The notes under the pieces are model-generated. The model searched no databases. It was not told where the DNA came from and was given only the letters and a program-made list of their open reading frames with translations. The position numbers were made by a program, and so were the translations under genes. Below are positions 37,701 through 49,571 of a stretch of 64,000 nt of DNA, one piece after another. The stretch's first letter is position 1, and each line of letters opens with the position of its first letter. This DNA is from Chrysomallon squamiferum. Lineage: Eukaryota; Mollusca; Gastropoda; Neomphalida; Peltospiridae. The stretch is taken from assembly GCA_012295275.1 (NCBI GenBank), contig CM022666.1, forward strand, positions 11,133,077 to 11,197,076, written 5' to 3'.

Positions 37701-38801
37701 GTTATTATATGAAAGACTAAAAGTTTTAAAACAGTATGTTTCGAAGTCGATAGCACAATGGTTAGTGCACTCAGTTATCAACTGGACGATGCAGGTTCAA
37801 TCTCTGTCAGTGAGGAGACACTGCATGGTGTAGTGGTAACATTGTGCCTTGGTGGGCACAGCTGGAAGTTCTGTTCCCCTGTAAGTTACTGATCCGACCA
37901 CTTTTGATAAAGTAAATACTTCTTTGTTCTTCTTCTAGGTGTTGTTACGGTAATCTGGTAATGAAGACACAGAAATAAAGTCACGGGTGTCTTAAGACCA
38001 TCTACATTATGACTTACAATTTGTCATGGCATATTTTCTATGACGGTGAAAGTTTTGTGATGAAGTTACCTGAAGAAAACACGTGAAGACGCTCACCTGA
38101 AAAAAAACACACCTGAAAACACAACAATGGACTGTTCATGCCCATGCTGACCTCTACAAATGCATGCACACACACTGACATACACACATACAAACACACA
38201 TGCACACAGACATTTACCCCTTGTCTAGCTTTGTCTTCACTGTATTGAGCTGCCACTTCATTGAACTTCATCCCACTCTTGATTTTTTCTATTGCTTCAA
38301 GAGCTTTAGACTGTTTTTCACACAAAATGTGTCTCACCTTAAATATGAAATCAAAAAGATTGTAAATATCACACTCACACACACATATACAAACATTTTG
38401 AATAAAAAAATATTTGTGATAAGGGTTTTTTTCAGAATTAGCTTACTATTTAACTGAATCAAAAGATCTAAAATGTATTACTGCTTCCTCTAATTATGTG
38501 TTATACTGCTACAGGTATGCTTTAAATGCACTTTGTATCATTAATCGTCATAAAAGAATGTTTTGGATATTTATATATTCAAACAAACAGTTATAAATGC
38601 ATAGACTACAGTTGACAAACAAGCATAGAGTATTATTACAGTAAAGTCTGTACCATCTTTTAGAGTGAGGCTTACCTTAACTGCAGTTCCACCCTTTGCT
38701 TGTTTTCCATCCCCTTTTCCACTGCCACTATCACCCTTGGAACTGTCCTTACCTCCTTTAGCACCTCCTTTTGCTCCACCTCCTACCTTATTTTTCGGCA
38801 T
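34765..38801 (-). CDS. PIN4: Parvulin-14 peptidyl-prolyl isomerase (PIN4), complete, three exons, 134 aa
   Basis: Exons: 38676-38801 (42 codons), 38218-38337 (40 codons), 34765-34923 (52 codons plus TAA). All are phase 0 with GT-AG junctions. The N-terminal 37 residues form a Gly/Lys/Ser-rich basic tail, as in human Par14, where it supports nucleic-acid binding and nucleolar or nuclear location. The parvulin domain follows: VRHILCEK with the first active-site His, [39 protein letters not shown], and the closing [12 protein letters not shown] with the second His. The length matches the vertebrate protein (131 aa). Par14 isomerises prolyl bonds and takes part in pre-rRNA processing and chromatin. 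Intron 2 is about 3.3 kb and carries transposon remnants. The ATG is the first in the exon. Confidence 0.95.
35700..36490 (+). mobile_element. Decayed non-LTR retrotransposon fragment with RNase H motifs
   Basis: On the strand opposite PIN4, inside its intron 2. The open segment 35722-35907 includes [11 protein letters not shown], the alpha-helical AE motif of retroelement RNase H. About 200 bp further on, 36020-36055 encodes [13 protein letters not shown], the GxxGNExAD motif of the same fold. Frames between them are broken by stops. A Cys-rich stretch follows at about 36411-36430 (NPCC), like the end of LINE ORF2 proteins. No reverse transcriptase region was recognised, so this is a 5'-truncated dead copy. 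Confidence 0.65.
37080..37200. repeat. Second copy of the dispersed repeat seen near 3.5 kb
   Basis: Shares the TGTGGGAAGATG.ATACAAA word and the following GCTGATTA/AAAAAGTA order with 3460-3515. It lies in PIN4 intron 2. Confidence 0.5.
37741..37925 (+). mobile_element. tRNA-derived SINE, apparently with two tRNA-like units
   Basis: Unit 1 has a box-A-like GATAGCACAATGGTTAGTGC (about 37750-37769) and a box-B-like GGTTCAATCTC (about 37795-37805). Unit 2 has CATGGTGTAGTGGTAACA (about 37833-37850) and GTTCTGTTCCCC (about 37868-37879). The spacing within each unit fits an internal RNA polymerase III promoter. The arms do not fold into a normal tRNA, so this is a SINE head rather than a tRNA gene. 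It lies in PIN4 intron 2. Confidence 0.55.
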
Positions 38802-39943
38802 AGCCGTTCTGAATAATAATAATAATAATCATAATTTAACGTTAATACTTCAAAACAAACATCTATTAACAATGTGACAATAATTTAATTAGTTAGTAAT
38901 TAAATGAGTTAATTATTAAAACGCTCGAAGTTCAAGTTACCGAGTTCAAGTCTAAATTTAAATTCTAACCAACATTACGATTCTCAGAGTGGCCTCAATT
39001 TATTTCTGAACTTTTAATTGTAATTTTAATTTAAAAAATTCCCAATACAATATAAATTATAAACAATGTTTTATACATTTTCTGTTTCAGAACATAAATA
39101 AATAAATAAATAATAAACCTCTCATCAAACGGAAATAACGAACTCTTCTGTGATAGAATCTTAAAAGTAGAAACTGCATTAGCCCAAATTTGAATCCATC
39201 CTATTTAGTGTCCGGAATCACAATATTAAATCGATACCAGCATATTATTTATTTATTTATTTATCTTTAAGCATTTCAGAGAGTAGAATTACTAACAATA
39301 TGGAATAAAATAAACTACACGAACCTTTACTCTTAAAACGTAATATATAAACAATATTAAAAATACAGTATATAAAATGTTTTCTTGAAGAATATTTGAT
39401 TCCGTATAAACAGATTAAGAAAACAACAAACAGAAAAACCCATACAAAACCCACAACCCCCCCAAAATAAACACAAACCCTACAACAAGTAAATAAATAA
39501 GTAAAAACAAAAATAATAAATAAATAAATATTTTAAAATATTATTTTCATTCTTCTGGAGATAGTTATTTCACCCTTCTAATAATAAAGTAGAGTAATAA
39601 TTGATGAGTGAAAATGCAGTAAAGTAGACAATTTTTTCAAGTTCTTTTTCTTTTCTTGTTCTTCTTCTTTGCTATTTTCTCTCGAGAAAAACACAAGCAT
39701 CCCACATGAAGTGAGACTATGGCTATTTGTATCTACTTTGTGGCAAGTCTTGGTGCATATTACTGTTACTGTTGTTGTTGTATTTATGTTTCCGTTTACA
39801 AAACGTTATGAAAGAAACAATGTCAGCCTTTGTTCATCCTCTCTCGATACTGATGATGATGACGACGATAACATTACCAACTGGTACTGTTATTTTAAGC
39901 ACAAATTGGCAGTCATAGAACCAAGTATTTACAAATTCCAAAA

Positions 39944-39996
<53 letters not shown>

Positions 39997-40149
39997 CAGT
40001 TCTAAATGATTACCTCAATGAATGCCGCTCTGAATCCTGGGTTTTTAAGTGTCACTTAGAACACAGAAATTACGTCAGCGTATATTAAACGTCACACTAC
40101 ACTTAAATCCTGTTTACGTATTTATATCTTTCAGTAAATTAATTTTAAA

Positions 40150-40186
<37 letters not shown>

Positions 40187-40648
40187 GTTACTATTACTAA
40201 TACTATTATTTTTATTGTAGTTGTTGTTGTTAAGTTAATTTATTATATAAATAACATTAATAAAGTATGAGCAGATTTATGAACCAGGTGGTAGTAGCAG
40301 AAGTAATAGTTGTAGCAGTAGGAGTAGTAGTATAATTACTTGTATTAATAATAGTTTTAATAATAGTAAGTAGTAGTACTAGTGGTAATAGTACTTATAT
40401 ATTAAATGCGCATACTGTTTTGTTCATAAAAGTGGCAAATAAACCGGAATTGCATATGTCATTGGTGTTTCGTCATTTAACTGTAATACGTCACCTTTGT
40501 AAAAGTAGAGCTGTTTTGTTACCGCTATAAATATTTCATCAATTCTGGCAAACCTTTCACCTTGATTTATGAAGATACACTAAAATATAAAAGATACGTG
40601 AGTATGGATGTGTCGATGTTTTGATGTGTGTATTTTGGATGTATGTAT

Positions 40649-40750
<102 letters not shown>

Positions 40751-41593
40751 GTGTGTGTTTGTGTTTGTGTGTGTGTTTGTTATGTATGTAGGAAGTTAGA
40801 TATAATTTACACCAGTACAGAAACATTAAGTTTTGGATTTATTGCAGGATTAAAATAAGTAAATTTTGTCTTCAAATAATATTTCCACTTTCATAATTTT
40901 TCAAAACAAGTTGAATCATTTAATTTCTATTTAATTTTAACTCGTAAGTGATCAGGCTTAATTATTTCTAGCATGATGAAATTCCTTATGATTTCCACAT
41001 ATCTTTATCTTTCAAAAAATACTTTAGATGTTGTTTTTTTCCAGCAAATTAGCCAGTCTGTGCTAATGGACATGTATTTAATTATGTATCATATATATTT
41101 ACAGCTAACATATTCATTCATTTTAATTCATCAGTCCAGCGATTTATGTTTATTTGTTTGTCTGTTTGTTTGTTGTCTTATTTATTTGTTTGCTTGTTTG
41201 CTGGTTATGTTTCTTTTATACTTGATTATTAGTTAGGTTCACCAGTTAACAGTGCAACAAAAGTCTATGCAATATTTACGAATAACAAACTATTGTAGTC
41301 TGCATTATCGTCGTGCTGTAAATAAATCTATTCATATTCATTAGATTCGCATCGGCAGTTATGTGAGCAATGATAATGAAACTCATTTACAATGATCCAT
41401 TATCTGCCTATATATCAATAGGTGTGTGGAAAGTAGGTGTACTTTCCAGCTGGAGGGAATGAGAAATGTCGGGTAAAGATATTTAAAATAGGCTGATAAG
41501 GTAACATATATTTTGGCGTATTGTTTGTAAATGTTTATGTGTTTAGAGAGGTGAAGAGACAGACAGGCATACAAACATACAGACAGACAGAGG

Positions 41594-41598
<5 letters not shown>

Positions 41599-41660
<62 letters not shown>
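41599..41660. repeat. (GA)n microsatellite
   Basis: About 30 pure GA units upstream of the PAN-CCP-GON gene. Confidence 0.95.
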
Positions 41661-41661
<1 letters not shown>

Positions 41662-41976
41662 CTGATAGATAAATAGAGAGAGAAAGAAAGAAAAAAAAAT
41701 ATAGACTTAAAAAAAGGGTAATTATACATACTTAGTTACATTCATACATACATACATACATAAATATATACATTCATACATACATACATACATACATACA
41801 GACATGCAGACATTCATACACACACTAGGTAGATAGATGACATCCATGTGCCTGTATGTATGTATATAAATATGAATTTAGCTAAACTGTATGTTTATGT
41901 TATATATATATAATTTTATTGTTTTAATTAATTAATTACAGGTAATAGTATGCACATTAAAAGAAGAGATTTCAAG

Positions 41977-42531
41977 ATGAAGATTGTTACAATTTTCTTG
42001 ATGACTATTTTTCTGAAACTGGACGCTTCAGTTCGCATTTGTACGAATCCAAGCAATTTTAGTTTTCTCCGTCGAAACAAACAAATGACTGGTTTAAGTT
42101 TTGATGCGATAGAAAACACTGGTCTGGTGAAATGCGCGGTCGAATGCCAGATCCGGAAAAAATGTAATTCATTCAGTTTTGAGTATGTCAGTGGAAAATG
42201 TGTTCTGTTCCAGAGTACAATAGAACAGTCGTACATCACAGAGAAAGGTGGAACCGATTTAAGTAACATAAAACACTGGCCCGCAGTAAGTAATCTTATA
42301 ACCTGTCTGTTTTTCTGTTTATGTTTCTGTCAGAATAACTGCCTAATTGTCTCTCTGTATTATCTCTCTCGCGCTCTCTCTCGGTGTATTTTACATACTA
42401 ACATACACAAACACATAGACACACAGACACACAGACACACAGACACACAACTTACACACACGATTATGTACAGCCAACCTCTGTTTTACGACGGTTCACT
42501 TTACAACTAAGCCGTTTTTTAAATTAGGCAA

Positions 42532-42602
<71 letters not shown>

Positions 42603-45600
42603 GTAGAACAAATTTGGTTTAAAGAAATGATGCAAATATATATATTTTAAAATATTTTCAAAATTTAAAAACACGGTCATCTACTGTGAACATAGTCGAT
42701 TTTAACAGCCAGATTTAGACTTCGCCTACTGAACAATTCCGTCAACCTGTTTACGATAGTAGAATGTTTTCTTGTACATGCCGGTGCTCTAATTAGAAAT
42801 TGTAGTAGAATCGACAACAACTGGGAAAGATTTGTGACTTTGTTAGGAGGAACTTAAATGAAGCATTAGCTCCTTATTATCGAATACTTAATGAAAAAAA
42901 CAAAAAAGAAATTCCTATCTTGTAAAGTCGCAGGAAGAATTACTGTTGAATAAGAACCGGAAAGGCGCAGTATATATTGCAGTCCGTTTTCAGACTTCTG
43001 TACACTGACAAGCTATACAGGGGTATTTATGTAATAATTATTATTTGTCATTTTATGTTAATTTAACATGAAATAAAAAATTTATATTAAATTTAATTGT
43101 AAAAAAAAGTATTAAGATAGTTTAGTTAAATGAATACAATAAACAGAAGTACCTCGACTTATGAGTTTAATTCGTTCCGTGACCGAGTAACTCTATTTGC
43201 TTATATAAATCAATTTTCCCAAATGAAATTAATTGAAATACCATTAATCCGTTCCAGCCCCCAAAACCACCCCATTTGTTTGTAACGTGATTTTAAATAA
43301 GAAAAATGTATTTATAAATTACAAATATTGTATAAAAAACAAAATAAAAGAGAATGTAAAGAAATAAATTGGTTTTGTAAAGTTTGTTTATCTTGGAGAT
43401 CAGACAAATTATTTTAACGCCTTTGGCTGGAGTTTCAGCCTTTATCGACTCCTTCTGCTTCAGTATGCTCGTACTGCCTAGCGAAGTCGCCTAATTCACG
43501 CCTCGCTCATGTTTTTCTATTATTTTATGCTTTAATTCAGTGGACATCATCCGCTTCTTCTTCTCATCACTGTCCTTTGCACTCATTTTCTTACGTTCCA
43601 TGGTCAGAAAAAAGAAATTTTGCTAAATACTGCAAAAAACGCGAACACAACACAACAGAGATGTTCCCACGGCCAGGTAACTACGTGACGTAAACGAGTG
43701 AGACGCGGGATGCTGGCCAGATGTTGTGTTGTTCGATGCGCCAACTAGCGGCGGCATATCTGAAGCTCACTCGTAACTCGGATTTTGGCTCGGAATTTTT
43801 AATCGAAACCACTGCTCGAAACTCGAAAAACTCGTAAATTGGGGCACTCGTAAGTCGAGGTACCACTGTAGTTTCGGATGTGTGGAACGTATCACATGTT
43901 TGCATGACGTAATTGGTTTGCTTTATGTCAATTAAAAATGCGACTTATTTTTCAGAGATTGGCTGGAATCTGTGGTGACAATCGTTGTTCAGATGATAAA
44001 ATCTGTCGTTTGAGAGGCAGTTCGAGTAAAACGTGTGTAATTGCATGTATGTTTGTACCTTTATTTAATACTACTTGTATTATTTCATATATGTTTGTAC
44101 CTTTATTTAATAATACTTGTATCATTTCATGTTTGTTTGTACCTTTATTTAATACTATTTGTATTATTTCATGTATGTTTGTACCTTTAGTTAATACTAC
44201 TTGTATTACTGTATGTATGTTTGTACCTTTATTTAATATTACTTGTGTCACTGCATGTATATTTGTACCCTTATTTAATATAACTTGTATCACTTGTATA
44301 CAATAATAGTAAGTGAATTTAGAGTATTCTGGAGATTTATATAACATTTGTGTCGTTATTTTGATCGGGCCGAAGAATAACGGTTTTAAAGTACTGTAAA
44401 TGCTCGAGCTAGGTCTAATTGGCATGATGGATATGTCACACACACACACACCCACACCCACACCCACACCCACACCCACACCCACACTCACACACACACA
44501 CACACACACACCACTCCGAAATCAATGAAATATATTTCATTTAATGACAAATCCCAGATGAATTCAAACCGCCTCTTAGATCCGCTGCATTATCTGACTT
44601 TGTTATGTTTTTCCCAATGATAATTTTGATGATATATCTATAAATTATTTTATACACCGAAATGACAACCATTCTGTTTCTCTAGAGAAAATTCATTTTG
44701 CAATCAATATGATTCTTTTATTTGTCTGAAAAATGTGTTAGAAAGTTTCCCTGAATCATTTAAATTATGCATTAATGTAAAAGAAAACATAATCAATGCC
44801 TAGTTTTAATCGTGGCAGCTGTCGTTTTGGTTTTGCTCTGTCTCGATAACAACAACAACATCAGTAATAGTAATAGCAATAGATGTAGTGATAGTAGTAG
44901 TAGCAATAGCTGTAGTACTAGTAACTGTAGTAGCAGCAGTTATAGTAATAGCAGTAGAAGTAGTAGTATAAGCATCAGGGGTAGTAGTAGTAGTAGTAGT
45001 GGTAGCAATAGCTATAATACTAATAATTGTAGTAGCAGTAGTAGTATTAGGAGCAGTAGCAGCATCAGTAGTAGGATCAGCAGTAGTAATAGTAATAGCA
45101 GTAGCAGTAGAAGCAGTAGCGGTAGTACTAGTACTAGTAGCAGCAGTAGTAGTAGTAGTAGTAGCAATAGCAGCAGCAGTAGCAGAGGCAGTATGTGGAC
45201 TAAACCTGGTCATTTATTAAAAGGGATTAATAGATTATTCAGAAATATAAAATGTAAATATTAGAAATACTGAAAACTCTAATATTAAATTACTGAAATA
45301 AATACGACAGTTTTAATTGTTTTATGTTTACTACTAGACTGTCCCGATCCGCCTAAGGTGGAAAATGCCACGCCTAATTTCACGACTACCTTTATGAAGA
45401 CGAAAGTCGGAAGTCGTCTGTCGTACACATGTGATAAAAACTTCAAACCGGAAGGAGAAAGAATGTGTCTGAAGAACGGAAGCTGGTCTGACTTCCGCTG
45501 TGTTTTTGGTACTGATCTTTCAGTTATTTTATTTTATTTTATTTATAGCGTTGACGTCACGACTGTAGAAAAATCGCGGCGCATAGAAATTTTAAAATTA

Positions 45601-47402
45601 TATTCTTTTCTTGTTGTTGTACTTCGTTTTAAAATATGCTAAAAAAAAAAATAAAATTAAAATAAATAAATAATAATAAAAAAAAAAAAATAAAAACAAA
45701 GAAACAAACAAATAAAAGATAAAAATAAAATAAAAATTTAGAAACATTACTTGGAGGAAGTCTACAGAATAAACGATTTCATCTTAACCTGAGTAGTATA
45801 TATTAAGTGGTTTATATATATATATATATTTTAATTAATTAATTAATTTATTATTATGTATTTTGTTTTTGGCTTGCTATTATAAAAAATAATATAAAAA
45901 TATGTGATTATATATTTTGTCATACAAAATGTTTAAAATAAAATAAAATAAAATAAAGTGGATTAAAGTAAAATAAATTTCCTGTAGAAAATGATCTGAA
46001 TTTTTATAATCTTTCACAGACTGTGGACCACCTCCTTCCATTTTCAATGCAAAACCAAATTTTACGGACGATGAAAATCTGAATACTACACTAGGGTCCT
46101 CTCTTAGTTACATCTGTAATGATGACAGAGCCATGATTGGTCACGTGACCTGTCAGCCAACTGGGTGGACAAGACTTGCCTGTCTGGAAGGTTCAGTATT
46201 AAATATTTAAAAAAATATAGAAAATGTAAAATGAGGCCAGTTTAGTTTTCGTCTTTATTTTTAAATATATATATATATATATTTTTGTTTAGTAAGTAAT
46301 AGTCAATGTAAATGTGTGTGTGGGATGTATGTGTTTGTGTTGTTCTTTTTTTTGGTCGTAGAATAAGTTTCTCATTGTTATTCTATTCATTCACTGTTTC
46401 ATTATTACAGAGATTACAAGTTGTTCTGAACTAAAATCATGTAACAGTCAGTACACCGACTTTATTACGACAAATTAAGACTCTATTCGCACTTTATAAT
46501 AGCTCTGTATCTTTTGTCATAGACATAACAAGCTGTTCTGATCTGCTGAAATGTAACAGTTCGTACACTGACGGCGAATACTGGTTAACTGCACCGGCAG
46601 TTGGCGGTAAAGGCGTTAAAATATATTGTGACGGTATGAAGTCATTGAACCCCTCCGAATATGTAAGCCTTCAAAGAGAATCGTATGCAGACAACAGAGG
46701 TGACGGGACCACAGACTGCGGCAAAGCCTATTCAGGTTCCGACTTTATATGCTGTGGAAGACAAACATGGAAAAAACTTAAACTGGAGGATCTGAAAGTG
46801 AGTTTATTTTAAACACGGCAAAACTTTATTTGTTATTTGTTTGTTTGTCATTTAATTTACGGTATGAGCAGCTAATATATTCAGACCTTGCAAGGCATCC
46901 CTAGTTATAGATTTTTATAAAATACCTAGCGTCATTCTGTGTTATTTACAACAATTAAATATCGTGAAGGTGGACTGATATTACTTCCTTTATGGTGATT
47001 TTATTTCGTCACTTTTAATTTGAAATAAAATGTGACAAACTAAGTAATTCATTGGAGAAAACCAGTCGTTTTGAAATACAAAACACGAGGTTGTTCATTG
47101 CTCATGATGCGAAAACCAAGAACTTTTTGGCATAAATTATATTTATTGTTAAATATTTAGTCTGAGAAACCCAAATCAGACAGATGTGTGAAAAGAGAGT
47201 TGAAAAGGCGGATGGACAGTGGAGCGAGAGTACGGGACGGATGTGTGGATGACTTAACAAACAAACAAACGAATAAAAATTGTATTAACATATCTTACAT
47301 AGCACTATATCCAAACAATTCTTCTTTTCATTTTTATTTATTTATTTATTTATTTATTGTTTGTTTATTGTTGTTGTTGTTGTTATTATGATTATGATTA
47401 TG

Positions 47403-47442
<40 letters not shown>

Positions 47443-47656
47443 TTTTTAAATGGCAGGGACTGGATGTTGTTAGAAAAGTACAACATCCATTTACAGAGTC
47501 AAATTCATGTGGTAGTCTCACTTTCTTCGCTACTGCATGCGACTGTGGAAAGAAGGAAGAGAAATGCACCGGGATAGCTGACTACAGTGTTTTCCACCTC
47601 AACTTGTCAGGCACTGGCTTCATTATCGATCCTAACGTAATAAAATTAACAATTTA

Positions 47657-47724
<68 letters not shown>

Positions 47725-48729
47725 ATTTGGAATATATTTACTATAATTATTTATAATGTTAGTAACTGCAAGATTGTAACAGCTATAATGTTATTTTCAG
47801 AAATGTTTTAAAATAATTATAATGTTATTTAAGCAAGATTTTAACATATTTATAATGTTCTTTACATTTTTATTTCAAGTTATTTACAAAATTATTTTAA
47901 CATATTTATCAACATAATTTAAAACGTTATTTTAACATATTTATGAAATTATTTACAACACATTTCTCATATTATTTAACAGCAACAATTTAGTCTGGTT
48001 GGTGGTATATCGGCCTCAATGAGAGTCGAGAGACAAGATGTGAACAGAATTCTCACAGTTAAGATGATAGGTTCTGCATACTGGTGCTCATCGCTTGGTC
48101 CCAAATCAAACAAGTTTGCTCTACAGAAGGACCCGCGTTACGGTAAAGGATTATTTTAATTTAAATTTTACATTCTACTGTTCATGTAGCCCAGGTATCC
48201 TGTGGCGGTAAATAGCTCAGACGGACGTTTGGCTGGACATCGCTGGTTGTCCTCCAGAGCTAGGTATATAGCAATTTTTGGCTAATCTTTACGGTTGGCA
48301 ACGATTCCGGTTACTAAACGCATTTTACAATAATTTTGGTTTTACATTCGCTGGTACCATATTGAAATAACACCGATGTTTTTGTTTTGTTTTTCTTCTA
48401 CTTCTTTTTTTTTTTTTTTAAAACTGTCTTTTGATTTTAAGTACAAAATAAGAATGAATAATCAGTTTAAAAGATATTCTGTAAGTGTCATGGCGCCATA
48501 TAATTTTCTCCGTGCCCTTAACTTTAAAACGTGGCTACGCCCCTGAGTATATATATATATGTACATTTGTCTGCCTGCCTGCCTGCCTCTCTGTCTATAT
48601 GTGTGTGTGTGTGGCTGTGTATTACGCATATATTAAAATGTATATATAGATCCCTATTGGTTTTTTTATTCATTTCTTTCAGATCCACCTATCGATTCAG
48701 CGACAGTACCAGAATGCCAGCGGACGTAA
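41977..48729 (+). CDS. Secreted PAN/apple - sushi - sushi - GON domain mosaic protein, eight exons, about 463 aa
   Basis: Exons: 41977-42285, 43956-44034, 45338-45508, 46020-46190, 46523-46797, 47457-47636, 47983-48142, 48683-48729. Phases agree throughout. A signal peptide (MKIVTIFLMTIFLKLDAS) favours this ATG over the in-frame one at 41950. Domains: PAN/apple about 20-103 (C...C.VEC...C.SFSFE...C); a short C-G-x3-C-x5-C motif 106-117; sushi/CCP about 130-186 and 187-243, each one 171-nt phase-1 exon with four Cys and the usual W or G near the end; and a GON domain about 244-448 (TDGEYWL, VKIYCDGM, PSEYVSL, ATACDCG, LNLSGTGF). GON is known from ADAMTS9/20 and nematode GON-1, but no metalloprotease or thrombospondin repeat is present here. 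It is probably an extracellular or haemolymph binding protein. The stop (TAA) overlaps a GTAAGT, and an alternative last exon may exist at 49572-49777. The domain calls are firm; the function is unknown. Confidence 0.82.
42535..42596. repeat. (TA)n microsatellite
   Basis: About 30 TA units in intron 1 of the PAN-CCP-GON gene, preceded by an (ACACAG)n stretch at 42408-42450. Confidence 0.95.
43146..43872. mobile_element. Tigger-like (pogo / Tc1-mariner superfamily) DNA element, internally deleted
   Basis: The left end reads CAGAAGTACCTCGACTTATG, and the reverse complement of the right end reads CAGTGGTACCTCGACTTACG. These are near-perfect terminal inverted repeats about 725 bp apart. The right end is followed by TA, as expected for a TA target. 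The interior holds a minus-strand remnant of a Tigger-type transposase N-terminus (next entry). At this length it cannot encode a full DDE domain, so it is non-autonomous. Inserted in intron 1 of the PAN-CCP-GON gene. Confidence 0.75.
43380..43601 (-). pseudogene. Truncated Tigger-like transposase N-terminus
   Basis: From ATG 43601 the minus strand reads a basic stretch with MSAKDSDEKKRMM, then ELKHKIIEKHERGV, then an in-frame TAG, then ILKQKESIKAETPAKGV in the same frame. This is the helix-turn-helix (CENP-B-like) start of Tigger/TIGD transposases. About ten residues between the two halves are lost or altered, and the DNA-binding CENPB and DDE regions are absent. Non-functional. Confidence 0.7.
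44041..44295 (+). repeat. 42-bp minisatellite, about six copies, abutting a splice donor
   Basis: The word GTTTGTACC recurs every 42 bp (44051, 44093, 44135 and so on). The array starts only 6 bp after the donor of the second coding exon of the PAN-CCP-GON gene (44035). Because 42 is a multiple of 3 and no stop occurs, the exon frame runs open through the array to about 44306, encoding repeats of the type CMFVPLFNTTCIIS. I treat it as intronic, but read-through would be possible. Confidence 0.85.
44436..44512. repeat. (CA)n / (CCCACA)n microsatellite
   Basis: CA units interrupted by a block of about seven CCCACA repeats, in an intron of the PAN-CCP-GON gene. Confidence 0.9.
44860..45195. repeat. 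Imperfect (AGY)n trinucleotide tract
   Basis: About 330 bp of AGT/AGC units with AAT, GGT and AGA variants, just before the first sushi exon (45338). It gives long Ser-, Val- or Thr-rich open frames on both strands that are artefacts of the repeat. Confidence 0.9.
46411..46485 (+). pseudogene. Broken duplicate of the first GON-domain exon
   Basis: After an acceptor-like TTACAG, the sequence AGATTACAAGTTGTTCTGAA parallels the real exon start at 46523 (GACATAACAAGCTGTTCTGA). It continues in register through TGTAACAGTCAGTACACCGAC (real copy: TGTAACAGTTCGTACACTGAC). It then diverges and meets a TAA (GACAAATTAA) where the real exon reads on into GEYWL. The copy lies about 110 bp upstream of the functional exon. 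Confidence 0.8.
47661..47721. repeat. (CT)n microsatellite
   Basis: About 30 pure CT units beginning 24 bp after the donor of coding exon 6 of the PAN-CCP-GON gene. An (ATT)n tract (47408-47441) similarly precedes that exon. Confidence 0.95.
48190..48262 (+). mobile_element. Possible tRNA-like SINE fragment
   Basis: GGTAAATAGCTCAGACGG resembles a tRNA box A, and CGCTGGTTGTCCTCC, about 35 bp later, weakly resembles a box B. It lies in the last intron of the PAN-CCP-GON gene. The fragment is short and diverged. Confidence 0.25.
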
Positions 48730-49571
48730 GTTACCTGGCAACAGCAAAATGTTTTAGCTGTTACAAAATATTTAACTTTTTCATCTTTTTATGATATTCA
48801 GTTCTGTGCTTATGACAACAAATTTTACAATTTTACATCTGCATTACATCGTTTGCATTATTTAAAAGTCAAGTTTAGATATGTGTTCAATGACGTTTTA
48901 CTTCATTACTGATTTATGTCTCATTGATGTAATTAATTTATTTTATAGACTTCGGTAGTTTAGAGTATCTGTTGTTTTGGACATGTATCTGAACTTTTAC
49001 ATATTTTAATGAAAGTTTTAAAAAGTCATAATTTTAACAATTAATGAATATATTTGTCTTGTTTTAATCGTGTTACAAATATAGATTTTGTGTTTTGTTG
49101 TCCCCACCCCACTGAATTATTTCTGAATTATTAAAAGTACATTCACTTCAGATGTTTGTATTTCAAAACTAAAATAAAGCGTTCAGCAGAGATAGTGTTT
49201 GTTGTCTATTGTAAATAATACTAACTTTATTAATTTTTAGTTTATTTTTATTATATCAAACAGTTTATTTATTTATAGTGTTGTATTTGTAAATGAAATG
49301 TATATAGCTCAGGAATAATTTCATTAAGTTTATTACAGACAACACGTATAATTAGGAATAATGGATAATACTGATATTTTCAGATGATATGTGTAATGAC
49401 TAGATCATTGGTGGATTAGGCACGAGCTTTGAAAATTTCGCATATTATTTGATATTTAGCTATTTTTTTTATACACATGGCTTAAACTTGCCACAGTATA
49501 ATTAATTTCTTCAATTCTGTGAAAACATATAAGGTTGTCGTTCTTGTTTATACTTAGGTAGGCAATGTTAG

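Noticed and set aside
37741-37820. Possible tRNA gene
   Set aside because: Box A and box B words are present, but acceptor and anticodon arms do not pair and a second tRNA-like unit follows. A SINE fits better.
41950-41976. Upstream in-frame ATG of the PAN-CCP-GON gene
   Set aside because: Starting at 41950 would put a basic nine-residue extension before the hydrophobic signal peptide. The ATG at 41977 gives a standard signal sequence. The upstream start cannot be excluded.
44806-45264. Long Ser-, Thr- or Val-rich open frames on both strands
   Set aside because: They come from an imperfect AGY trinucleotide repeat. All frames stay open because the repeat lacks stop codons.
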